In this document: positions 13,001 to 25,000 of the stretch, piece after piece
Numbering within the stretch: position 1 is the stretch's first letter
Layout of the letters: each line of letters begins with the position of its first letter
Assembly: GCA_024195265.1 (NCBI GenBank)
Contig: JAJLRJ010000013.1
Coordinates: forward strand, 6,348,075-6,412,074
DNA: 64,000 bases
Direction: 5' to 3'
Source: Dendrophyllia cribrosa
Taxonomy: Eukaryota > Cnidaria > Anthozoa > Scleractinia > Dendrophylliidae
Made by a program: the position numbers and the translations under genes
Notes under the pieces: generated by a model
Database searches by the model: none
Seen by the model: the letters and a program-made list of their open reading frames with translations, nothing else
What the model was told of the DNA's origin: nothing

Positions 13001-16000
13001 GATATCCTTGCCAAACAATAATAACAAGTAAAAGAACCACCAAGTTTTCCAAAACCGACGTTTCAGCTCATCGAGCATTCGTAAACACAACGGCCGTAGT
13101 GGCAGACTGACGGTTTACTCCCATTTACTTCATGTATGCTATTACCGAAGTGTAACATATCAACAAATTCGAAGCAAAAAATGAAAACAAACCTCGAGAT
13201 TGCGCAGTACGGACTGTAATTCAGCTTTTATTAAATCCCTCTGACAGTGGTTATTTTACATTCAAAAAATATTGCAATTCGGGAATAAATCGCACTAATG
13301 AGAGCCAATCAGATTGCAAGGATCACCAGTGATTTAAAAAAGGATGGCTTAAATTCCTTTGACTGTGTTCATTTTATATCAAACACCCTCAGCGGTACCG
13401 AACCACGAATTTTAACCTCTAAAAGGTACGAAAGTCCCGTGACTTTTATATGGCAATCCCTCCGGGGAAGTTTGAGCGCTCCAAAGCAAAAAATATGCTG
13501 CTCGAGCGCTATTTCACATTACTTCAGGTCTTCAGGAGACCATCACTTTTGATCATAACTTTGGCTTCGAGACTACTGCATATTTAGAACGAGTTATGAC
13601 TCCATCCGACATTAACAACCTTGTTAATCATTTTGTGGAATAGTATGAACTATGCAACCATGTCATTCCAGAGCGTAAGTATGAAAATATAGAACCACTC
13701 AATAGAGCAGTTTTCAATTGAGTGTCGTAAAACCAAAACCAAAGTAATTACTCTGACCAATCACAGCAGTCGTAAACAATCCAATGAACCAATCAGAGCT
13801 CGAAGCAATTACATGTCGGCGACGCCAAGCGCGGGAAAACGCGTGCGAGCAAGTCACGATTGGTTTGGTTTTACTTCTGATTGGTCGAGAAAGTGGCGCG
13901 AGATTTTTTAGCCAATCACAAAGCGCAGCAATGCAAAACCAAAGCAATTGTGTAATTACTTTCGACACTCAATTGAAAACTGCTCTAACTTTTATTAAAT
14001 GGTAACACTTTACGATATTTTAGTAAAAAAAGTCAAATATTAAAACTATCTCCCTTGAACAGCAAAATTAGACAGAACCACAGGAAAGAACTGCTCGGTA
14101 GCGTTCATTTGAATGGTCACACTGTAGGATTTCATCTATAGACTAGCTTTTATTTGAATGAATTTGTCTTAAAATTCTCAAACGTTGAACTGATAAGCAA
14201 CTTTTTGATAATAAAGGGATTACTCTAGAAAGGGCTAAGAAAAGAACTGAGGGAAAAATCTAAAACCTTTCAGTGCTTTGTTTTACCCAGGTATCATGAT
14301 CACAAAAGATGGAGTAGTTTTTGAGCAAAGCCTAGAGAAGGCAATTTTGGTTGCAAACGCACGACGCATGCTCCCAACACTGGCTGGCATTCCGCTGGAC
14401 ATGCAGCTTAGATCCTCAGCTGCTCTCAAAGTGATCGCAAACGCAAAGATGACAGTCACACCAACATTAATGAGCTTCTGGCACTTTCATAAATTCATCG
14501 GCGGTTTTGATGTTAAACCAAGGTAATACGATTCGCCTTGGTATCCAAATTTACCTTAGAATGTAACCCTTTATCAGGAAATCTCCACAAATCTTTCTTC
14601 AGTGGCTTCTCTGGACTTGCACCAAGTCGCTTGATCCGCTGGTTTAGCGCCCGGGGGGAGGGGTTCTAAAACAAAATGGTAGCGAGTTCGGAGGAACAAG
14701 CGACCCCTTCTTTCGCAGAAATTCGCGGAGTAAGCTCGCATTGCGCGCATCTTATATAATGTACGCGCACATATTTTGCGCGCGTCTTACAGTGTTAAAA
14801 ACGTATCTTTTGTCCCATTCCCGCGAGGAAAAAAAAACAAGCAACTTGAAGCACGTCTATGGCTTCTCTTATCTATATTGATCACGCAAATTCTTCATTT
14901 GAATTTGTTTTGGGTCGACCCCTGAATGCTCACCTATATATGCTATATATTAGGTCTGTGTAGCTCCATAGAGTGTAATCTCGGTCTGAATATAAGTATA
15001 GATTTAAATTTGACATTTTTAGTCTGAAAACTGATACGTTTTGCCTTAGGGATGGACTATTTTATTGATTTTTTTTTTTTTGGGGGGGGGGGGGGAGGGG
15101 GGGAGGCGTTCGGGCAAATTTGGGCAAATTCCAAAAGCTAGAGAAAAAAAATTCCTGTACAGCGAGCCAAAGACAAGAAGAGTATGAAACAATCTCGAAG
15201 ACACTGCACAGCCTCAAGACGAAAAAAGTTCATGCTCAGAAAAATAAATTGCACAATACAACTTCAAACATAAGGAAGAGTAAAACCTTTGAATGCAGAG
15301 GTCCACACGACGCAGAAATTGCTGGTAGTTGCCGAATTTTCCTTGTGAAAGATCTCGTGCCAGGCGTCACTTGAATGTGAAAATACAAAACTGAATGCAC
15401 GGCTGGCACTACGGCAAAGGGCAGATTTATTAATGGCCAATATTTCGACTAATAGTACTAGTCTTCCTCAGGGCCAGGGCTATACTAAAAGAAAATATTG
15501 TAACGGCTCCTCAAATTTGAAAATTACATGGTTATAAATGATTGGCTAATACATGACATGTAGACAGCGCACTTGTAAACATAAGATAAAAATAATGGAT
15601 TAAAAACAACAAGGCGCAGCCAAGTATTTTTACCCACTTCGAGGTTTTAGATTCCTGATAAAACATGTTTTCGTGTGTTTGGTAAAGCTTCTCAAACTCA
15701 TCATTAAATACAAAGAAAACGAAGGAATAAAAACACCAAAATCTATGCTAATTAAGATCGGGATTAAGATCGGGTTAAGATCGGGTTAAGATCGGGATTA
15801 AGATCGGGATTAAGATCGGGATTAAGATCGGGTTAAGATAGGGATTAAGATCGGGATTAAGATCGGGTTAAGATCGGGTTAAGATCGGGTTAAGATCGAG
15901 ATTAAGATCGGGATTAAGATCGGGATTAAGATCGGGTGAAGATCGGGATTAAGATCGGGATTAAGATCGGGTTAAGATCGGGTTAAGGTCGGGATTAAGA

Positions 16001-19000
16001 TCGGGTTAAGATCGGGTTAAGATCGGAATTACAAGCCATCGTCACGCTTATGATTGTCTTCGTTCACATATGTTCTGTTCTAGTGTCCACGTTTATGCCG
16101 ACACAAGAATCGGAATTCACACTCCATTCCTACGCGTGGGGCTACAGATGAATCATTGGGTAAGAGCTAACCCCTACCAGAAGGTGGATTTCGATTTTGA
16201 GGCCGGAAAGAAGTACAAACTGACCTACAACATTCCACAAGAAAGACGAGATGTCATGTATATCAAGTAAGTGGATGTACAACTGTTTATCTTTACCAAA
16301 CGTGAATAGGTGGCAAAGCACCGCGAGCGAAAATGCTGCTGGTGTACATTGGATCTGGAGAAGATTTAATCAGCCAAAAATAGTAATACAAATAAAGTAC
16401 TAAAGCAAGGCTGATATTACGTAAGTAAGGCAAATAGGGCTGATACTGATATTACTGGAGTGTTCTACGTAGTATCAGCCTTGTTTACTTTTTTATTTTT
16501 ACCGCCTAAAATATCCTCGAGTCTTAGGCCCCGTTTACACGGGTCCGGACAAATTTTTGCACGGACGAATTTTGTTCCTAGACCACGTGTTTACATGGAT
16601 CCGTGCAAATTCTGTTATAGATTGCAGTGGCGTTTACACGGAAACTTGCACACTTAGCCGCTCAAAAATTCGTCCAGTTCCGCCGGTCCCGTGTAAACGC
16701 AAGGTGGAACCGTGCAAGTTTTTGTCCATGCAAACGAGGCCTTAGAATGCTGCTGTTCTATCTAGCCAGTGGCGGATGTATGGGGGGAGCCTGGGGTCCC
16801 GGGTCCTCCATGTTGGGGAAAACATAAGCCCCCAATTCCCACCCTCCGTTTACGAGAAGGTCTGGATGCACCGCTGATAGCTGTGACAAAAATATACTTT
16901 GCGTTGTAATTGGTGATACAATTCTTGTGTAAACCTGTTCAGATGTATGGACTATACGGGGATGCTCCGCCCGAAAGGGGTACCTTTTTGAGGCTGGAGG
17001 TATATGAAAGGGTAGGGATTTCACGAGTTGAAGTATATGAAAGGGTAGGGATTTCACGAAGTATAGGAAAACCGTAGGGAAAACACGAGTTGAAGTATAA
17101 ACAGGTAGGGAAAACTGTCATTTAAGTATAATAAAAAGCGCCTTTCAAAATATAACAAACAGGCGTACATAAAGGCCATATGAAAGGGATACCATTTTCA
17201 GTGAAAGGTATATGAAAGGGGTACCATTTTCAATGAAAGGTATATGAAAGGGGTACCTTTTCTGTCAAAAACGGTATATGAAAGGGTAAGGATTTGGACC
17301 TCGGGACGGAGCATCCCCGTACAAAAATTTGTTGAGTACCCCCCCCCCCGTACAAAAATTTGTTGAGTACCCCCCCCCCCCCCCCCCCCCCCCTAAAGGC
17401 CATATGAAAGGGATACCATTTTCAGTGAAAGGTATATGAAAGGGGTACCATTTTCAATGAAAGGTATATGAAAGGGGTACCTTTTCTGTCAAAAACGGTA
17501 TATGAAAGGGTAAGGATTTGGACCTCGGGACGGAGCATCCCCGTACAAAAATTTGTTGAGTACCCCCCCCCCCCCCCCCCCCCCCGGGGTATGGGCACAA
17601 AAAGAGGACGTTTGAATCTGTGATAGAAACCCTGACGTTGACATGCGATCATTCAAATAAGTAGCGTTTTTCTGTGGTTCTCTCTGTTGTGTTGTACAAG
17701 TTATTTGTAAAACGTTTTAAGTCTGCTTATGAAATTCAAATGTATGTGAACCATTCAGATGAAAGCTACAGTTAACTCTGTCTTAAGCGACCACTCCTGG
17801 TGCAGGAAAAAGTGGTCACTTAAGGGAGGTGTTCGCTTAAGAGAAAAATCAAACAGTTTTTGACTGAGAAACAAAACGGTTATTTACAAAGTGGTCGCTT
17901 ACGGGAAGTGGTCGCTTAAACACGGACCCGCGCTATAAAAGGAACCTTGGCCTGGCCAAGCCGCCAGTCATTTCACACTTGACACCGAACTGTCAACATC
18001 ACGTGCATCCTCTCGCCAATGGAGAACCGTTACCGGCGCGAAATTCAAATTTGGCAAGCTAAAATATTATATTCATGCTAAAAGGCGCATAAATTCAAAT
18101 AATGTTTTTAGTTTTATTTTCGTGAAAGATAAATCCTATACAAGATTGAGCTGGTGAAGGTAGAATTAGACTTATTTTGGGGGGCAACGGTCTTCCTCCG
18201 TGTTGCTCGCAGTGTCAGCCATCTTTGATTAGCCGTTGAAGCAGTGATGGTGTGACAAAGAGGGGGCGGAGCTATCCCTTTCATAGCGCGTGTCCGTGTT
18301 TAAGACAGTGGTCGTTAAGAGAGAGTTGACTGTATTCAACAGTGATTTTCTGTAGTCCTTTTCTGTTTATATTATAATGTACATGGTGTACATTATGCTG
18401 CAGTGGAGGTGTTTGTTGTAACCCTGAGTAGGGTACTGTCAGCTGGAGCCGGCTGAGCCCGAGTCTCGCATTGGCAGGGTCGACACTCCCTGAAGTAATA
18501 AACTTGCAATTACTACCCACTACCCCTATTTTCCCGACTTAAGTCTCGCTTAGGTGGACGGCACTGAACTGATTATGTTCAGGAACGTATGACGAACATG
18601 TTATTTTGAGATTAGGTTCCTAGGAAATTGAATTAAAGTTTAAAAGTGATATTTTATTTGTGAATTGTTTCAGGGCGAATACACAAGGATTTTTTAGACA
18701 GTATATACCAGACACTTGGGAACGAAAGGAACAACCAATTTCTATGGAATTTCACACGCCTCACCTCAAACAGGTAACTTATAAGTGATCGCTGACAAGC
18801 GTTAAACATAAGATCAGTATTTGATATCATTGTCTATCGAGGACAGAAGAACCAAACACGGAACTATGCAACGAAATTATCTTTAGTTATTTTTATCTTC
18901 AGGTATAGAGCGTTTTCACTTGACGTCATAGCCGCCATATTGGTGTTCCCGTACAAAAGAATTTTAATTAACTTCTTTTGTTAGGAACACCAACATGGCT

Positions 19001-22000
19001 GCCATGGCCTTTGTCATTTGAGTCCCACGGGACTGAAGGTCACGTGAGTGAAAACGCTCTATAGGTGGTTTTCATGTTACGTCATCGCCGCCATGCTGGT
19101 GGACATAAACAATAGTTCTCTCATTAGCTCCTTTTGTTCGTCCACCAGCATTTGTTCGTTTCACTATTGTTATCTATGTCTCTAGAGACTGATTGCAAAC
19201 CACCTATTGTATGAAGGTCTTCCTTAGGGCCTGGTCGCACTACAGTCAAAAACAAAAATTAGCCCGTGCAAAATGACATAAAAACAAAAACATTCCACAA
19301 AAAGAGTGTCCCACCAGAGCGGTTTCTTTTGTTTTCCTCGATTTTTGCACGGCGGATTTTTGTTTTTGACTGTAGTGCGACCAGGCCCTTATTCGACACA
19401 GCATTCTAGAGTGCAAATACGCATCAAAACGAGTGCAAATGTGACACGTTATTACACTCTTCTGACCGCGCGCTAGGAAAAACACCTTGAAAAACTTAAA
19501 TTTATGAGACGACAGCTGTCGCATCATAAAAAAAAATTATTCAACGAAAAGTTGTTTCATACGGCTGAGTATTTTTACGAGTCCGTTTTTATTTTTCGAC
19601 CCTTTTTTGAGCTTCTCAATCGTTAAACCCGTGTCCCTAGCAGCGAATCAAGAAAAGTGATCAGGATTAGTTTTCATTTGTTCCCGCCCAAGTCACAGAA
19701 GGCCTCCATGGCCACAAATTGGCAAAACCAGTTCCAACACCTCTTCCTAACACACACTATCTAATAGAATTGTGGTGGTTTCGCCCCATTGCAATATAGC
19801 TCCGATCAAACTAAGAACCGATCTTGGTTCGTTGGGACGAACTTGAAGAGGGTCAAATTATGAAGACATACTGATTAATGTAGGTCTAACTTTTAAGTCT
19901 GTGGACGAAATCCTGTGGTGTGACCATTCAAATGACATCTCTCTGGCAGTACTTTTGCATGGTACCATTCTTTAATTATGATGTTTAGCACTCTTTCTAG
20001 TTAAGGGTTGACTCAGTTTAGAATAGACAAGAGTAAATTCCCTGACATTTTCACCTTGTTTCTATTTTCAGTGGGAAAGGACCTGCAAAGGTGAGGACAT
20101 GTTTGGGGTCCAGTTTTGCACAGAGGGAAAAGTCCCCGACATCGCATCGTTGAGGCTTCAGCAGATCCCAATCTGGCCCACCTTTGGTCAGACTGAGTTT
20201 TACTTTTCTATGGAGCCTGCTACAGACAAACCAACCTTCATACATTGGACTACCACGGTTGAGAAGTATGATAATAAAGGTAAGAGAAATAATTCCAAAA
20301 CCTGAACAACAACAAACAACAACCACAATAAGCAACAACTTTGCTCAATGTGGGAATTCGCCATCCAGTGGTCGTCCCTCTAGCTTCTCCTTTTAACTAG
20401 TAAAAGTGACAAAGTACAATTTTGAAAACAAACAATATGACGCGGAAGTGATGTTTGTTAGTTTTCTTGTAACTCACTGGCCACACTTTAGGGTTTCATC
20501 TAGATACTTAAAAGCTCCAATATCGGACACAATTATTTGAAACACTTGGCTCAATACTGGGGAATTCGCCATTTAATGTCCTCCTCAATGTTAAATCAAT
20601 ATGTTTTTAACATTGTAGGTCATTACTATCAACGTTGGGGAGAGGAACAAAACAGAAGTGTTTCAATAATAATGTCTGATATTGTAGTTACAATGAATAT
20701 CATTATGTAAAATACCAAACAGTACCAGATTTGACCCTTCGAGCCTTTCCAGGATACACCCTTGGCTAGAATGAAAACTGAATTCCAAGGTAAAAAAGCC
20801 CGGCAACAATTGCTCAATTATTTTCGTTTGAATGGTCACACGTTTGTCGAGCTAAAAACCGTCCTAAAACGCCATCTCTCGCAACGTCGTTTTTGAGGCT
20901 ATAACATAACAAGGAAATATTATTTGCGAAACTTTTAGAGCTTCTTTAGCGTATGTGGTTTATTTGTTTCACAGAAATGCAAGCCCCTGGTGAAATCGTT
21001 GCCTCGTCTAAAACAGTCACCAGACGAATCCCGTACAGCATGATTTACAGAAAAGCTGAGCGGCAACTTGAGATTGAGACTAAAGTTCTTCAGGTTCCAG
21101 GGTGGGAAGACTGGAAAATGAAAGTTTTTGCTAACCACGACGGAGTGAAATGGGATTTTGGAAAAGGAAATTGGCAGTACCAGATCACAGCTTTCGGAGA
21201 AATTAAAGACCAAGGAAAGTGGTTGCGCCTGCAGGCAAAGTGGACAGAGGTAACATCTTTTGACGGTGTATTACGTCATGGTAAAATATGTATATTCCAA
21301 AGAGCAATTTCTTCTGTTTCTCTCTTGTGTGCTTGGTGACCTGCCTTTGAGTGGAAGCGAGGCTGGAGGTGACTTTGCAGCCTTTCATATGTTACTAATG
21401 CTTTTCTCATGCTAACTAGCTAAATTTCCATCTGAAAAGCTCCAAGGTATGTATCTTAACAAGGTCAACTTCAGCCTCGCTTCCACTCAAAGGCCAGGAC
21501 ACTAAGAATACAACTGTGAAATGGTCTATTAAAGACACTAGACGTTCTTTAATCAGTTACTGACTGATGAGCCAGTATCCCTATTATTTTTTATTCAAAA
21601 TTGTAAATACTTAAATTGTTGTCTCTGGGGTAAAAGGAAGTTTGTTGTTATTGTTGTTGTTGCAGCTTCCATGGCAGTGGAAGAACTTTTTCTACAACTG
21701 GCAGCCCCAGATCTGGTACTTTCTCCAGTGGTATGCCTGGATCCGACGCACAAAACAGCAAACCAAACAAATCGCATTTGATTGGAAACTCACATCACCA
21801 CTGACCGCTAACCTAATACTCACAACCCCGGATGCGGAAGTAGAGAGAACCGATATGTCCCTACCTGTAAGAATTGACCATTTTCCACAATCTATACGGG
21901 AGATCAAGAACTACATTTTTGGTAGGAATGATAGTTTCAGACGTGTACTTTTCTTTCAAGACAATACGAAGCAGTATCAAACTAACTCGGCACATAAGTC

Positions 22001-25000
22001 ATGTTTTGTCTCGAAACGTTTTATTAAAAACAAAACGGGGTTTAACCCTCACTGCTTAAGTCTAAATCTGAAATAAATTCCCAAATTTTTAGCTCGCAAA
22101 ATGATGACAAAATCTCCACAAAAATAAAGAACTGCTCAGCAGCTTTCATTTCCATGTAAATAGATACACTTCAGCCGAATTTTATTCACATACTGAGATG
22201 TAAGAACCACCTTGTAATAATCATATAACAAAAAGGTATTACGGCTCAGTTTCATTTGAGGGGTCAGACTTTAATATTTCATCTACAGAATCATAAGTTA
22301 GAGCCACCTTGTTCAACGTAATAAACAGTACCGCGGGAAAGTATTGCCACAGGCAGCCCAAGCGTAGTGTGTAAGCCACATCAAATTCTTCTACTCACTT
22401 TGTCACAGTGTCGACTTTTGTCGCCGTGACGGGAGAAAGAAACAGGACATACGTCCCAATAGACCATTTTCGTATTCTCGGTATTGAACTGGAACTAGCT
22501 TGCAGTCGAGGCTCATGCGGGGGAATCTTTTCACATGCAAATATTTTTAATGATATTCCCCCGCATTAGCCTCCGTTGCAAGCTAGTTCCAGTTCCATAC
22601 CGCGAATATGAATGTGGTCTATTGATATCAATCCCCCATGGAGACCAGACCACAACACCAATTACAGATTCGAAGCCGGTACACAGTAATGAAATATAGG
22701 TAATAATATAAAATATAGTGAACAGTGACGCGAGTGACAAAAGTGGTAAAAATGCATTTAAACCGGTCAGGACACACCAAAGGACAATAAAGTAAAGGTA
22801 AAAAGACTTTATTGTGTAATATTTTCAATTTTTCTATCGCTTCTCGATCCGTAAAAAATCGTACTATTACCTATATTTCATTACTGTGTACCGGCTTCGA
22901 ATCTGTAATTTGATGTGGCTCACACACTGCGCTTGGGCTGCCTGTGGTATTGCTCGATATTTTTCATTTTAATGGTCATAATTCGTGGTTTCATATACAG
23001 ACTCAAAAATTAGAAAGACCTTCGTCAAGAGAAAATGACCTTCGATCATCCACGACATAAAACTTCTCAAAAGTTTTTGAATGCCAGTTTATTGCTTATT
23101 TCTTGTAATTGTAGCCAAGTGCGAAGTCCAGGATCAGAGCATCATGGTGTTCGACCGACTGCAATACCAGCACAACATCAGGGGAGGATGTCCTTATGTT
23201 TTGGTTCAGGAAAACAGGAAAGATAAACAGAGCAGAATCCAGGTATGGTTTATAATTGCATCAAGGATCGCTATTAAAATTAAATAATAACTATTATTTA
23301 AAGGGGGCACTGTCACACTCTGCTAGTGAAGATATTAAAATCAAGTATGAATGGGTGTGCCTATTTTTCCTAGCTCTCCGTGAAGATTGATGAAAGGGGA
23401 CAAAAGACAGTGATGGCATCTATCCGACTACAACCACAGCAACAGTCAATTGAGACAGTACAGGTCAAACCGGATTTGACAATTCTGATTGACGGCCAGA
23501 AACAGGAATGCAGCCAGAAGGCATGCCAATCAAAACAGGGAGGAGCCACAGTGTGGAAGGTACAGACAACAGACGGGAGGACTCAGATTGAGCTGTCAAC
23601 CAAGGTGAGAGTCCTTTTGACATCAAGACATTCAAAAAGCAAATAACACCAGAGATACGCAAAGTATTGGTCAGTAGCTTCTTAAAATTGAAATATGTAC
23701 GAAATTTTGTCGCACAAAATATTTAAAAACAAAACATTGCACCCATAATAACAATTATAATTCAATACATTGATACAGTGCCTAAATATATGGTCAAAAA
23801 GTTATCGATATACGCTATGTCTACATGACGTATATCCAACGATGGAGGTAAATTTCGCATTTTGACAAGAGAATGCAAAAATGACGGACCGGCCTCGATA
23901 TTTTTTCTTCAAACTAAGCTTTGTTATCAATGCGTTGAATTATAAAACTATTATTGCGCTCAAGCTTGCGTGATGTCGCATAATTTTAGCCGACTCGGCC
24001 TACGGCCTCGTCGGTTAAGAATCAGGCGATATCACGCGCGCTTTCTCGCTATAATAGGCTGCATTACACTCGAATCGCGTTTTGGATCCACCTTGTATAG
24101 CATAATGAATAGAACCATGGGAACGTACTGCTCAGTAGCGTTCATTGGAATTTTCGCAATTTGGGATTTCATCCACAAAGTTTGAACCACCTTGTACTGC
24201 AAAATAAACAGCACCGCAAGAAAGTACTGCTCAGTAGCTTTCATTTGAATGGTCACATTTTAGGATTTCATCCACAGACTTAACAGTTACAACCACCTTA
24301 TCTAGCCTAATAAACAGCTCAGCAGCGTTCATATTTGAATGGTTAAACAGTAAGAACTGCATATGTGTTACTGGCAGCATGATTGACTATTCACGAAGGT
24401 ATTACTCATACAGTCGAACCTCTCGTTACGGACACCTCTCTAATACGGACACCTCTCTATTACGGACAGTTTCCTATGTCCCGACAAAATTCTCACATAT
24501 TTTCTTTAAAAAAGACCTCTATAACACGGACCCTCCCTAATACGGACAACGGACACAAAATCTCGGCCCCAGAGAGCAAATTCATATAAACTTAACCTCT
24601 TTATTACGGACACTCCGGTGGTTTGAGTAAGTAATACAATTTCCTGTTTGTGGTTACAAACATATATCGAAAGACGTTTTCAGAATTGTACTTTATAGTA
24701 CTTTTTCACATGCAGCATTGCGTTGTAGTTCGTTTCGTTTTAAAACAGTGATTGATATACCTTATGTAGCTGAGAAATTTACAATGTGGTATACTACTGA
24801 TAGACAGTGTCTCAATGCTGTATATTAATCAATTTAGATGCAGTTAAAAGACGAGTGTGGGCCTGTTTTTAGTTACTGAACCAAAACTGTCAGTGGAGTC
24901 TTAAAAATGACGTCATCGTAATAACCTCTATAATACAGACATCTCTCTAATACGGACACTTTGCTCTGTCCCTTCGGTGTCCATATTAGAGAGGTTCAAC

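Noticed and set aside
15745..16026. CRISPR-like array
   Set aside because: Units are contiguous 11-12 bp repeats without spacers, in an animal intron: a minisatellite.
20953..21339. Independent 128-codon gene
   Set aside because: It is vitellogenin exon 20975-21249 read through its splice sites.
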